From: Boletus sp. NGJ
Lineage: Eukaryota; Basidiomycota; Agaricomycetes; Boletales; Boletaceae
Direction of reading: 5' to 3'
Assembly (NCBI GenBank): GCA_019096195.1
Contig: JAGTXK010000026.1
Coordinates: 62,001-126,000 of the forward strand
DNA length: 64,000 nt
Shown here: positions 11,201 through 22,421 of the stretch, piece after piece
Numbering within the stretch: the first letter of the stretch is position 1
Layout: each line of letters opens with the position of its first letter
Program-made: the position numbers and the translations under genes
The notes under the pieces: generated by a model
Told to the model about the DNA's origin: nothing
Seen by the model: the letters and a program-made list of their open reading frames with translations, nothing else
Database searches by the model: none

Positions 11201-11540
11201 TGCCAGTGGGGAGGTGCTCGTAGGGGAAGCGGGGGCGGTGATCGCTCTAGGTAAGAGTGCAAAGCCACGAGCTTGGAAGTATGCGCGGTCGCAGAGCGCC
11301 CAAGAAGCACTGGAATGTTTGAATCTGAATCAGGACTTATAGTCCAAATGATGATGATCCCACGAGACGTCGCAAAAGAAACGGCGAGTATGTCAGACTC
11401 GCTGTGGAAGTAAGGATCCCCGAACACGCGATGTTGTATTCCGAGTGGGAGTGGAGTGGCGCAGTGGCTGTTACTCGCCTGCTCGCCAGCGTACCGAGTA
11501 TATCATCTAGTGCCAGTGACTCTCCACCCTGATCGCAGGC

Positions 11541-14393
11541 TCACCACACCACCGCTCTTGCCTCGCCCTGCGATTCTTCCTTCTGCTTCGCGTCTTTCAC
11601 GACTACATGCCCACCACGCTTCCCAAACTGACTGTCCCTCATCTCCCTGACCCTCTTGATGCCTGCATAAATGTCATCTTCCGTCGGGGCCTTCTTCTCG
11701 CCTACCCACTCGCGAATCCACCCGCGCAAGGCACCATACTCCGTTTTCGGAGGTGCGTCTGCACGCTCGGTCGTCTTTGCCTCCCTGTCCGGAACGCACG
11801 CGCTCGTGCTCCCAGTCGCATTCGCATTCGGCAGGATTGTCTTCGGACTCTCCGGTCCCGCTCCGCGTCCCCATCCCACCCACCCATCCTCAAACACCGG
11901 TCCCCGCAGCCCGACTTCCATCCAAAAGACGAGCGCAACCGCGAGTGTCTCCGTCTTTGGCACCACACTCAGCGCCCGCATCCACACGAGCACCTCCGGA
12001 ATCTCTTCCGCGCGCGACGAAAGCCCAAGGAGGGATATGTACGCAGTGAATGTGCTCTCCGAGGGCATCACCGTCGGGAGTGGGGGACCCATCCGTTCGT
12101 CACCGACATCGGATCGGACCATCGTTGGTCGCTCCGCACCGAGAAGCGTTGGATGGGGTGGAAGGAAGCGGTTCGGGCGGCTTGCAAAGACCCGCGCTAG
12201 TTCCTGAAAAACGCTCTCGCCACCCTTGGCACGTGCACTCGTCACGCCGCCTCCGAAAGGTCCGGCTGCACCTCGTAGTGCTGGCCAATTCCCAAAGATC
12301 ATTCCCCTGAATATGGACCTTGCGACTTCTGTCGAGCGACGGTTTGCCCAGATGCCCACAACGGGTGGGGGAGTTGGTGTTTGAAGGAGGGTGCGAAGGC
12401 GAGCAGCGAGCGTTTCGTGGGACGGAGGGGGATCGTCGGTTTCGGTCTCTACGCTGGTCTGCCCTTTGCTCTCGGGGTTATGATCGGAAGCAGATGTGTC
12501 TTTCCCGATCTCATAGTCCCCGCTTTCTGAGAGCCCTGACATCTTGTATGGGGTCATAGTCGGGGCAATAGGTCCAGCTTCCTTCTTGAATAGCCTGTTG
12601 CCATTGATGTACCAACTCATGGCTCCCTTCAAGCTCTCCCCGTCCATTTTTGAAGCCTGCATCGCTGCCTTGAGCAACAGGCGAAGCATCAAGTTAGTGG
12701 GGGGGACAAAATACAAAGATGTCAAGTGCGTCCAGATGTAGAAGATCGCATCTGGGCGGCGGATGCGAAGGAGGGCAGTAAAGAGAGCATGGATCGGGTG
12801 GACTTTGAGGTAAGGGGAAGTTGAAGTTCGAATGAACTTGGACCCGGAAGATGCGTTTGGTGTCGATGAGGCTGTAACTTCCTCGATATCCCTCTTGACG
12901 GCCTCATCGAGTAAATACAAGGCCTCCTCGGTACGCCCGCTCTGAACGAGTACGTCGATACCCACACAGAGCGCCTTTCTATCCATCCTCATCTCGTTTT
13001 CCTCGCTGTCGCCCCGCGCGCTGACCACCTCCCCAACGAACTCGTCCCATAGCTTCTGGGCGTCTTCCAGAGCGTTCTTCCACAATAAGCCTTGTATGAC
13101 CACCGTATAAGTAGCCCTAGTTGGCTTGTATGCGTTGGTTCCTTCCCTTGTTGCCTTGAAAAGCTCAAGCAAGGAGCTGGCAGAGAATGCGTGGTCATGA
13201 GCGCCAGCATAGAGGGCTGTGGTCCAATCATAGATATCTATGTTTGACTTGTTGGCTGCACCGGGCAGGGATGGAGGGGGAGAAGGAGGGGGAGACTGGC
13301 GAGATTTGGTGAGATCAAGCTTGAGCAGATGGTGGAAGTATCGGAAAGCGGACTGACGATCATCTCGCATGGCACGGAGGTAGTGTGTATTGGCCTTGTG
13401 AGCTGTCCCTTGAACGCGTTCGTCGGCCGCATCACTATCAATCAGGTTGTTGTCTCCGCTGGTATAGGGCGGGGTGATGCCATTTTCTAGACACTGCTTC
13501 CTGATGGTGCGTAGGTAATACGCGCTTGATTGCACCCTGCCTAATGATGCACATGCCCTCAGTCGTGATTCCGATTTTTCCTGTTTCTCAGCGTGCCCAG
13601 GAAGGAAGGAACCATGGCGGTGAAAATAATCCAACAATTGCGGCGAGCGGAAATTGTCCCTGATCAGTACCCTCTCGGTGTTCGGCCAAAGGGTCAAATC
13701 TCTGTTTTCCATCTCTCTCAACACGTCGACAGCGACGTCGGCGGCCACTCGTGATCTATCAAAAAGAGAGATGGCCTGAAGGAACGTGTTGAAGTGAAAC
13801 GATTCGTATGTATGCGAGTGCGGAGGAAGGCCGAGGAGGTGTGACGTTAGTGGACGAAGCGGAGATATAAGTGAAAAATAGGCGAGGGAGTGGGTTGTGA
13901 GGATGAGCAGGGGAAAGGCGTAGAACTTGTTTATGAGTGGACGAGGTGAGAGGGGGGACGTGAGAGGGAAAGCCAGGTCATACAAGGCTGACTGAGCATC
14001 GCTGGGGGATCTGATTTTGTGCGAAGCGAGAGCAAGGACAACCCAGGACGGCGTATGGTGCGAAGCATGCTCTGCGTGGGTTCGCTGCAAAAGGCCGAGA
14101 GCGCGTTCAAGAGTAGGAGAGTACACAATGGGAGACCATCGCGTCCACTCGTCGGATGATATCCCACAGCGCTGGAGGACATCCCGAAGGGTTGGGTCAT
14201 GCGAATCAATATAACGGAGGAGAGGAACGAGCTCCCACGTGGGTTCTTTTGTAACCCTGTGGGCAAGTTTGGAGAACCCGAGTGTGCGCTTCTCGAGCGG
14301 CGCGACAGTGAGCAGCGACGAAATGCGTTGACTGTGGATAACGACGAGCCGGATGCGGGGACATTGACGCGCTCGACGAGAAAGACTCTGCAT
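11541..14393 (-). CDS. Large pentatricopeptide-repeat-like protein, probably mitochondrial
   Basis: A single open frame of 950 residues. The N terminus (MQSLSRRARQCPRIRLVVIH) is rich in Arg and Ser and lacks acidic residues, as in mitochondrial targeting peptides. The body is alpha-helical, with PPR-like 35-residue patterns such as RATYTVVIQGLLWKNALEDA followed by KLWDEFVGEVV, and KALCVGIDVLVQSGRTEEAL followed by YLLDEAVKRD. A later stretch (STFTAYISLLGLSSRAEEIP) repeats the style. Fungal PPR proteins of this size act in mitochondrial RNA processing or translation, so that role is inferred. The low-complexity C-terminal part is rich in charged residues. It starts 240 bp from a divergent SR-type gene. 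I do not recognise a specific orthologue. Confidence 0.65.
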   Translation of the reverse strand: MQSLSRRARQCPRIRLVVIHSQRISSLLTVAPLEKRTLGFSKLAHRVTKEPTWELVPLLRYIDSHDPTLRDVLQRCGISSDEWTRWSPIVYSPTLERALGLLQRTHAEHASHHTPSWVVLALASHKIRSPSDAQSALYDLAFPLTSPLSPRPLINKFYAFPLLILTTHSLAYFSLISPLRPLTSHLLGLPPHSHTYESFHFNTFLQAISLFDRSRVAADVAVDVLREMENRDLTLWPNTERVLIRDNFRSPQLLDYFHRHGSFLPGHAEKQEKSESRLRACASLGRVQSSAYYLRTIRKQCLENGITPPYTSGDNNLIDSDAADERVQGTAHKANTHYLRAMRDDRQSAFRYFHHLLKLDLTKSRQSPPPSPPPSLPGAANKSNIDIYDWTTALYAGAHDHAFSASSLLELFKATREGTNAYKPTRATYTVVIQGLLWKNALEDAQKLWDEFVGEVVSARGDSEENEMRMDRKALCVGIDVLVQSGRTEEALYLLDEAVKRDIEEVTASSTPNASSGSKFIRTSTSPYLKVHPIHALFTALLRIRRPDAIFYIWTHLTSLYFVPPTNLMLRLLLKAAMQASKMDGESLKGAMSWYINGNRLFKKEAGPIAPTMTPYKMSGLSESGDYEIGKDTSASDHNPESKGQTSVETETDDPPPSHETLAARLRTLLQTPTPPPVVGIWANRRSTEVARSIFRGMIFGNWPALRGAAGPFGGGVTSARAKGGESVFQELARVFASRPNRFLPPHPTLLGAERPTMVRSDVGDERMGPPLPTVMPSESTFTAYISLLGLSSRAEEIPEVLVWMRALSVVPKTETLAVALVFWMEVGLRGPVFEDGWVGWGRGAGPESPKTILPNANATGSTSACVPDREAKTTERADAPPKTEYGALRGWIREWVGEKKAPTEDDIYAGIKRVREMRDSQFGKRGGHVVVKDAKQKEESQGEARAVVW

Positions 14394-14633
14394 AAGCTGT
14401 GGTGGTGTCAGTTGGCAGACAACAGCGGACAGAGAGACATACAGTGCCGGTCACTATGGCGTACAGCACGCAGAGACGGTGTGCTCGACGCGTTCTAGTG
14501 CCACAATGACAATATGGCCAAGCAAAGACGGCATTCATGCTCCGCTGTTTTCGCAGTTAGTGTTCTTTGCTCTCAACCATATTTTCTCCGCGCCAACAAA
14601 CTCGGACAAAAAGCACGAAAAAAAAATTCAGAA
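14394..14633. promoter_or_regulatory. Shared divergent promoter region (PPR-like / SR-type genes)
   Basis: A 240-bp gap between two start codons on opposite strands, so both promoters must lie here or overlap the genes. No clear TATA box is seen. Confidence 0.4.
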
Positions 14634-15768
14634 ATGCCTCGCATTCTCTTCGTTAGCGGTTTTCATCCGTCCACTCGCGCGCGCGACCTCGCTTACGAGT
14701 TCGAGCGGTATGTCTACCCTTGCTACTTTTTTTTTCCCTGGAATTCTTCATGCAGTCGTTCTTGCCCGACAGTTATGGTCCTCTTGTACGATGCGACGTT
14801 CCAGCACCACGCAACCCGCATGCCAGTTCTAATCCGTAAGTGTTTCCCACAATTCGCTTGAACCCCTTGCCCTATCCAGTCGACGCGTGCGTTCCACGGA
14901 CGAGGCCTCGCGGTGCCTCCGTCGCCACAACACGATACGAACGCGAGCGAGACCTGACCTTGAGAATGTGACTTCGTCGATACCGATCCTTATCTCGCGG
15001 GTTCGTCGTCGTTCGCAGCATCACCGTTCGCGATACTTGCGAGTTGCGCGGAGAAAACGTGTCGTCGGCTACGCATCCGTTTGATCATTTCGTCCCGATT
15101 TATCGCTCTTTCGAATCTTACAAACCGTCTTCGAACAATCGCTCAATCTCGCATCTCGTAGCTATGCATTCGTCGAATTCCGCAGCCAACGTGACGCCGA
15201 GGACGCTTACTACGACATGTAAGTTCCCTCCTTCGTCCACCCTCACTCGCTCACCCGACGACGTCACAAAGGCACGGAAGATACTTTGAAGGATCGCGGC
15301 TGGGCATCCAGGTCGGTCCTTTGCCTTGACAATCTGCCTTTCTCTTTTCTCACCCCATGCCAGTGGGCCAAAAATCCACCCTCTTCGGTCTGGCGCTATG
15401 ACCGGCGTTCTCCCCCTGCCCACCGTTCTGGCGGCGGACGCGATCGTTCTCGTAGCCCTCGTCGTCGTCCCGACACCCGTGACGATCGCGATTACCGTAG
15501 CAACGGCGTCGATAGGGAAAGGGACTTGGCGGATAGAGATCGTGAAACCAGAGATGTGAGGGACAAAAGGAGACGCAGCAGGTCTCCTGAGAGGAGGCGG
15601 AGCCCTTCACCTGTTGACAGGAGGAGGGGCGACGATAGAGACCGGGGTGCGAGAACCCCTCCTATGGAGGATGTCAAAAAAGATCTTGATGATCGAGAAA
15701 GGGACAGGGCTCCTGCTCAGACCCCCCCCTTACGATCATTGAGCTTTGGACTTCCAGCATCCCGGTGA
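14634..15768 (+). CDS. SR-type RNA-binding splicing factor (RRM plus RS/RD tail)
   Basis: Exons join cleanly: MPRILFVSGFHPSTRARDLA with YEFER, then YGPLVRCDVPAPRN, then YAFVEFRSQRDAEDAYYDM, then HGRYFEGSRLGIQ, then WAKNPPSSVWRYDRRSPP. This gives one N-terminal RRM with an RNP2-like strand (ILFVSGF) and RNP1-like strand (YAFVEF). A long C-terminal tail rich in RS, RD and RE dipeptides follows (GRDRSRSPRRRPDTRDDRD and SRSPERRRSPSPVDRRR). Proteins of this layout bind exonic enhancers and help spliceosome assembly in the nucleus, with the tail phosphorylated by SR kinases. The gene has five or more exons for only about 250 residues. The last few codons (SLSFGLPASR) may be altered by a further intron. 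It is divergently arranged with the PPR-like gene. Confidence 0.8.
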
Positions 15769-15991
15769 CGGATGATGTCGGTTAGTATCCAGTAGTTCCT
15801 CTGAAAAGTTTTATTTTTTTGTCTTGCGAGTTTTGTCACTGTTATGCACGAGTCTCCTTGTCGTGTAGTACATACCTTCTCCCTGAATGCCATGAGAGTG
15901 TTGGATTGCGCGAGTGGACACAGCAGCACTGCATCGTTTAATTTGCTTGGAGTACTGGTGCTACACTCCGCCTTGCTCTCCTACACCCATC

Positions 15992-17972
15992 ATGCAGCCC
16001 ACACGGCGGATACCGACCATTAACGACCTCAAGGTATGCGAACCTCGCGACTATAACGCACAGCGAGCGCTGACCGACTCGATGACCAGGTCAAGCTCTG
16101 CTACATCTGTCGAGAGGAAGAGCGGTACGACGGTACATCGTTTGACGTTATATTGCACCACGTCAACTCACCAGCGTCATCCCCAGCCCCAGGGACACCT
16201 CGCGCATGGACGCATCCATGCACCTGCACACTCATAGCCCACGAATCCTGTCTCCTTCGCTGGATCCAGTCCTCCCAGTCCACCCGTTCTCGCGCTTCCA
16301 ACGCTCTCAAATGCCCCCAGTGTGGCACCCCCTACGAACTGACGAGCTCGAATCCGTGGTTACTCCGCTGGTTGGATACGGGGAACAAAGGGTTATCCCT
16401 GATCGGGAGAGTCGTCAGCGTGGGGAGCTTGACCGTCGTCGTCATCAGTCTCGGCACCGGTGCGTGGCCCAGTCTGATCTTGGGGTGTCGCTCATATCGA
16501 CATTCCTCGCTCAGGGCTGTATATACTAAGCACTGCATACGGAGCCTATGCCGTCCGTGAGTTCCTCGGAGCAGAGTAAGTGTTACTTTCTCCGTTTCTA
16601 TTCCAATGGTCACTCTAACGCAGCCCATGACCAGAATGTTTGACATCCTCCTGACGGACGATCCATCCAACTGGCCCTGGCACAGCTTCATCAACCTCCC
16701 TCTGATCCCTCTCGCCCTCATCTTCTCCCGACTCCCTCTCAAATCCAATGTCACCCCGCTCATTCCATTATTGCTTGCATGGCCAACGAGTGCGCCAGTG
16801 GTGGGAGATGGCCTGAATATAATTGGGACTGTGTCAAGTTCGAGTAGTTCTTCGCCAACCGGACAGTCTGGGAAAGATTTGTTCCCTCTCCTCCCGCATT
16901 GGCCACCACCACCTTTTATTCTCGGCCTGTTCATCTTCCCGATCGTTCGGGAGGGCTATAAACGGCTGTTCTCACAGTTTTCAAGATGGGTGCTCGATTC
17001 GACGCCCGGGCCTGGTGGTGCAGAAAATGGCCAGGGCCAAAGAGGAGAACGCGATGTGCAACGGGTTTTGATGGGCGCTGTGGCCGACGACGAGCCGTTT
17101 TTGAGGATCCGAGTTAATGCACATCTTGATGAGGAAGATGGACCTGCCCCTCCGGGTGCCCTCCCAGACGGACGCGCGAACCGTGGCGCACGGCAAGGCA
17201 ACAACGGGGATGTTGCCAATGAGGGCGATCAGGACGACGACGCCGCCGCCGGGGATGTTGCAGCTGCGGCCGAGAACACGATTCGCGTCTCAGGCACGTC
17301 GCTTGGCCGGTTGATCGGCGGAGCGCTGATCATTCCTCGGATATCGTCCATGATGGGCTCGTTGCTCTTCTGGTTATCCAAGCATTCAGTGCTTTTGCGC
17401 AAGTTCCTCGCTGTGCGTCCGCCTCTGCGGGCAGGGGCAGCGGGGCGCGTGGGGCCACTAGGGCTGACTACCGGGACAGGTGCACCATTTGGGACGGGTC
17501 TCAGTGGTGTGCTTGGTCCGCGCTCGGTGTTTGGGGGGAGGTCGCTGGCGGAGATGGGATTGTTGAAGAAGCTTGGGGTGGCGGGTATGTTGGGATTGAG
17601 CGTGGCTTGGCGGGGGACGTACGCTTGGGCCGAGTGTGATCCCGTTTGGTGCGCTCTTTCTCTCTCTCTCTCTTGGTTATTTCGTTTTTTCCCTTTTCGT
17701 GGGGCGACTGACGTGTTTATTTGTTTGTTCTTTGTCGGGTAGGTGGCGAAACTCATTGGGGGTTGGTTTGTTCACTATCGTGAGTCTTTACTTTTTTGGA
17801 GTTTATGCGAGCGTTGGTGTTAATGGACGTGTGTTAGGCCAAGGACTGTCTACACCTTCTCCATCTCTATCTTACCAAACGGGAGCTAGAGAGTCGGAGG
17901 GTGAAGAACCGGTCGTTTGAAGGCGTGGACGTTCGAGAACTCGACCTCATCGATCCCCAGGCGCACGTGTGA
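15992..17972 (+). CDS. RING-CH (MARCH-type) membrane E3 ubiquitin ligase
   Basis: The first exon is MQPTRRIPTINDLK; a short intron joins to VKLCYICREEERYDG. The RING-CH pattern follows: CYIC, then CTCTLIAHESCLLRWIQSSQ, then CPQCGTPYEL, with the His in the fourth zinc-ligand position typical of the C4HC3 RINGv domain. Hydrophobic segments follow: LIGRVVSVGSLTVVVISLGT, LYILSTAYGAYAV, a third around FINLPLIPLALIFSRLPL and a fourth around FILGLFIFPIV. This is the usual plan of membrane-anchored MARCH ligases, which ubiquitinate membrane proteins in the ER, mitochondria or endosomes. A long Gly/Ala/Asp-rich loop and a C-terminal exon ending in DLIDPQAHV complete it. Five introns are visible, including one of 54 bp before GLYILSTAYG. 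The organelle cannot be decided. Confidence 0.8.
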
Positions 17973-18479
17973 TGTGATGTGGTCGGCATGGGTTGGAACT
18001 TGGGGAGGAGATGATGAAGTTTTAAAATAATACGCGCTGCTTTCGCTCGCTTTCGTCGATTTTTCTTGTTCCGCATGTTTTTGTTTTTTGCACGCCATAA
18101 TGTTAATGTTGTCCTAGTTTTCCGGTCGCTGGCCTAGTGCATGCCACGTGATTTCGGAGATATCATGGTGCATGCTTGCTCTGCTTGGACTATCACTCTC
18201 GTCGGGACTCGCTCGTTCGATACCCCAGTGTATTTTTATTTTATTTTTGGGCCCTAGACACTGGACCAGTACCACGCATATCTGTGTCGAGCCTCAGACG
18301 CCATCCGTGCGGCACGACGAACTCGAACTCACGATGACCCCACTCAACAAGAACGGGTTGGATATGTTCAAGGCAAACAGGAATGAAGATGGATACAACA
18401 TTGGATGCGCGATCGAGAACAAAAAAAAAGTACATGGACGTGTTGTCGACGAAAAGAAAAGAAAAAACATCACCCGCCA

Positions 18480-20301
18480 TCAATCCAGCTCCAATACCGT
18501 ACCCCGCTGTACGCTTCCCCATCCTATGAGACGAAATCAGAGACACATACATACACGCACGCACATGAAAGGAACAAGGGAAACGAAAGACGAACTCACC
18601 CACAAGCCGCCAATGTTTCTCGATCCGTCGTGACAGTGCAACCTTCTCGCCAACCTCGGTACATGCGGGTGAAGTCAGCTGGATCTTTGCAAGATCACCT
18701 TTGACGCTCAAGACACGTCCGCCGGTGGAGGTCGAGCCGATGTTGATCAAGAGCAGCTCGTTCTTGGTCAGCTTGGACACCTTGGTCTGTTTTTTGTCTT
18801 CCGTCCGGACACCGAGGAGTCGACGGAGCAGGAAGAGGCTGATTTCGAGTTCTGCAGGGAGTCATGGGGTGGGGTTGGCTTTGGAGCGAAGAAGATCGTA
18901 CCAGTGTACACCTTTGGAAGCTTCCCGACAGCGCCTAATACTTGTCCCACCAACCGATCCGCACGGCAGAGGGTCGGGTCGATCTTGGTTCCGACACCGA
19001 TCAACCCACCGGGGACGGCAAACGAGAGGTGATTGCTCTCAGCGTGCAACGAGACGATCTTGCTAAAGATCGGTTTACATCTGTTTCTTCCCGCATTGTC
19101 CTTGGTCACGATCCCTGGTCTGATCTCGACTTCTTGACCGAGGTGGAGGACACCGGACAGGATAGATCCGCCTGCGACACCTCCTTTCAACTCGTCGACT
19201 TCAGCGCCGGGTTTGTTGACGTCGAAGGAACGGATGACGATGAGGCGAGGGTCAGAGGTGAAATCTCGGCGCGGAATGGGGATGCGTTTGACGATGTACT
19301 CGTTGACGGCGTCGATGTTGTATTTCAGCTGGGCAGATATAGGCACAATCGGTGACGACTCTGCAACGGTGCCTAAAGAAGTGATTCGTCAGCCACCTAG
19401 AGAACGACCCATGGGGAAAGATCAGCATGCCTTTGACGAATGCAGCGATACTCTTCTGATGCTCTAATGCCTGTGTCTCCTTGATCAAGTCGACCTTGTT
19501 CTGGAGAATGATGATGTTCTCTAGTTTCATGATTTCGACGGCGGCGAGGTGTTCCGATGTTTGAGGCTGAGGACAGGTTTCGTTGCCGGCGATAAGTAAC
19601 AGTGCGGCGTCCATGACGGCAGCGCCGTTAAGCATGGTAGCCATGAGAATGTCATGTCCTGGACAGTCGACGAAGGAAACGTGTCGAACGAGTTTCATGC
19701 GGTGGCCACAACCGGGTCGTTCGCAAGGCGGATTGTCCTCTTTGTCGGAGCGATATGATCGGTAGCAACCTGGCCGTGGGCATGCTTCGTTTTCGCACTT
19801 ATAGATCTGAAAGGAACGAATCGGTGAAGAAGGTACGAAGGACGAACGCGCGAAGACAAAGTAAAGAAGAGGAAAAAGGCGACGAACCTTGGCATTGGCA
19901 TAACCAAGTTTGATAGTGATGTTCCGCACGAGCTCATTTTTGAATCGGACAGTCATAACCCCGGAGATGGCTTTTACGACCGTCGATTTACCGTGTGCGA
20001 CGTGCCCAATCGTACCTGCGAGCGCATCGGTAGAACATTGGTCAACATCGTCATTACAACATACGCGCTTAGTTTGCATACCCAAGTTGATCGTTGCCTG
20101 TTATTGCGCACGCGTCGTTCAAGCCACCATGTGTGGACGGAAACAGGGAACAGGACGTACCTGCTTTGAGATGACCTCGGGGGACAAGGGCGTGAGGGTC
20201 GATGGATCGATGTCAACCTTGGGGACATCCTCAACGTCGTCGTCAGACTCTTCCGAGTCTGATTCGTCGTGGCGTTTTTGAAGTGTTTCTTCGTCTGACA
20301 T
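18480..20301 (-). CDS. GCD11: Translation initiation factor eIF2 subunit gamma
   Basis: The GTP-binding subunit of eIF2, which delivers initiator tRNA to the 40S ribosome. The start is set at [20 protein letters not shown], an acidic N terminus. Exon joins give [17 protein letters not shown] (G1 P-loop), [19 protein letters not shown] (switch I region), [17 protein letters not shown] with [10 protein letters not shown] (the zinc-knuckle insert of eIF2 gamma), [17 protein letters not shown] (G3) and [13 protein letters not shown] (G4). Domain II follows with [20 protein letters not shown] and [20 protein letters not shown], then [20 protein letters not shown] and [12 protein letters not shown]. 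The final domain has [15 protein letters not shown] and [20 protein letters not shown], with the last short exon ending at 18480. No break is seen. This is an essential single-copy gene with high family conservation. Confidence 0.96.
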
Positions 20302-20983
20302 GGTGGTGGTCTCTGTGCAAGTTTGTGGCACGATTGGTGGTAGATGTAGGACCTTTGCAAAACAATGACTTGATCAGGGCAATACCCCCTATGGAGGGGT
20401 CACGTATTATGTAATACAAATATATTTGACATTTTCGCCCCCCACTATAGCACTTACTCGTCGTACATTTGGGGGTAACGACTCGACTTCTCCCGCGACC
20501 CTTGGAGCGTCTGAATCAGTGCAAGGTGACCATGCACAACGGTCTCGTCCGCGACTCCCAGTGCTGTCACGTAGCGGCCTCAGTGAACCATGCCGGGCAT
20601 ATACCTTAGTGAGTTGATCAGCTCCTCGAGAACGAGGAAGCGTCAACTGGCAACTCCCGATTTCTGGCAAGGTTCGGGAATTGGATGGCGATGCGTATTC
20701 CCCAGAGTAGGTTTAATCTGGCATCCGAAGGGGACGGAGAGGGAGGTGGTCTCTTTGTTGAGTAGTGGATGCACTTTGAAACGGTTTCGGGACAGTACGG
20801 TAGTTGCATAATTCCATGTGTCCAGGCCCACGTCAAGTAATACATTTAACAACGAATTCGAGAACACTTCCATCGTACACAGCCCATGATGGCATATATC
20901 GAGACAACCTAGGAAAACACAAATCACGGAAAAGATACAGGAAATATGGGAAATAGAACACCGCCCGATGTGAAAAGAATACA
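20302..20983. other. Intergenic, nothing recognised
   Basis: A stretch between eIF2 gamma and an unknown gene. Small frames on both strands show no conserved motif. Confidence 0.4.
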
Positions 20984-21986
20984 TCATCTACGTTGTGACG
21001 GTCGCTTATTTCCTGTGCAGAAAATTCCAAAATGCCGGCGCGTGCGAGGGAGCAATCGTGCCGCGATAGGCTCATCGTCGTCATCCCGGGGAGGCAGGGT
21101 CTCGAGCTCCGGCCGTGAAGGGTGCTGCTTGTGCACAGGACGAGAGCGACGCACGACCAAATCCAGCAGGGATCTCTTCGCTCGCTTGTCTTCCGTCACT
21201 TTAGGGGGGAAAGCATCGGGGGCTGAAACAACCCTATTAGGATTACATACACATGATGAGCGTTAGTGAGTCATACGAGGCATGGATGCTGCAATATTGT
21301 CCAAGGACCATGGTGGGACGCGCAGCGGTACAGCTGCACTGGATGGTTGTTCAAGCTGTGGCTGCCTCTGTGGACGCGATCGACTGTTGAGATTTTTCAT
21401 TAGATCGGCTATGCCAAGCTGTGCATAAGGATCATGATTGCGCCAAATAACCAGCTGCGTGGTCAGTGGCAAGAGTAATCTATCCACTCGTCCTAGAGGA
21501 AATTCAAAGATGAATTCACATGCTTCAGAAACGATCCTACCTTGAAGTTCGGTCGAAAATTGGTCCTGGTTCTGGCGAATGATTAAAACGAGCATTTTAA
21601 AATACGCTGATTTGTATGGCTGGAATTTAAGTGGACATGAGGTGAAGAGGTGGAGCTTCACGCCCGCTCGGTTGAGCGTTGTTCGGGCGACCTACGATAT
21701 CGAGTTAGACTACGAGTATCCGAATAGCGGGTGAAATAAATGTACCTCCATCATTGCAAGCAACTGTGGATGTGGATGGTCAGAATATGTATGAATGACA
21801 TGTGATTGGGCAAGGGCCTACCTTTCTGCCATGGCGTTGAATATCTGCGTCAGTCAACCGCTCATTGTAGCGACGAAGGTCTTCCGATGCCTCTAAGAAA
21901 TTTCGTAGGGAAGACAGACGGTAAGCAGTATCGATCGCGAATTTCTGTGCAGGCATGGGTGTAGGTAATTGCGCGTCCTTGGTCAT
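20984..21986 (-). CDS. Hypothetical protein, multi-exon
   Basis: Not recognised. Exon 1 is MTKDAQLPTPMPAQKFAIDT onward to DADIQRHGRK. A GT-AG intron joins to LLAMMEVARTTLNRAGVKLH, then LFTSCPLKFQPYKSAYFKML and LVLIIRQNQDQFSTELQ. The next part is ACEFIFEFPLGRVDRLLLPL with TTQLVIWRNHDPYAQLGIAD, followed by a Gln/Arg/Pro-rich stretch. A basic tail (KRAKRSLLDLVVRRSRPVHK) may belong to the last exon, but the intron before it would be short, so the 3' end is uncertain. The protein looks soluble and mostly helical. The clean exon joins and the housekeeping neighbourhood argue that it is real. Confidence 0.5.
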
Positions 21987-22421
21987 GATGAGAACGAGAT
22001 CCCCTTGGGAACGAAGAACAAATAATCAGATGCGATAGCGAAGACGTGCGCTTGCTAGTTGTTGGAGAAGGAGCGGTGACGAGAAAGAGATGAAGGGGAG
22101 GGGTTATATGTACTAATTGTGGCACGGCGTAGGATTGGTACATTCCGAGAAAGGGTCACCGTCTGTTCGAACGCGAGATGGGATCAATCTGCGCCCCTTG
22201 CTACAAAGATTATTATAAATATGCCATGTTTGAGTAACAATCAACCACCGAATTGTCCCTCATTTGGTCTGGGACAATAAATTTCTTGGCCGTGGAACTT
22301 GGCGCGCTGGCAATGAATTCAAATGACTCCGAGCCATAACGATCCTTGCAAAGTACGTAATCCATAAATAACGCACAAACAGCGCGTCTTCACCACGGCC
22401 AACGCGAGGCCCATCAGCACC

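Noticed and set aside
10936-11427. Separate minus-strand Pro-rich gene overlapping the start of the E(z)-type gene
   Set aside because: Low-complexity frame overlapping a better-supported exon; no motif. It could still hold an upstream exon.
11607-12310. Plus-strand frames of up to 197 codons opposite the PPR-like gene
   Set aside because: Arg/Pro-rich shadows of a GC-rich minus-strand coding region.
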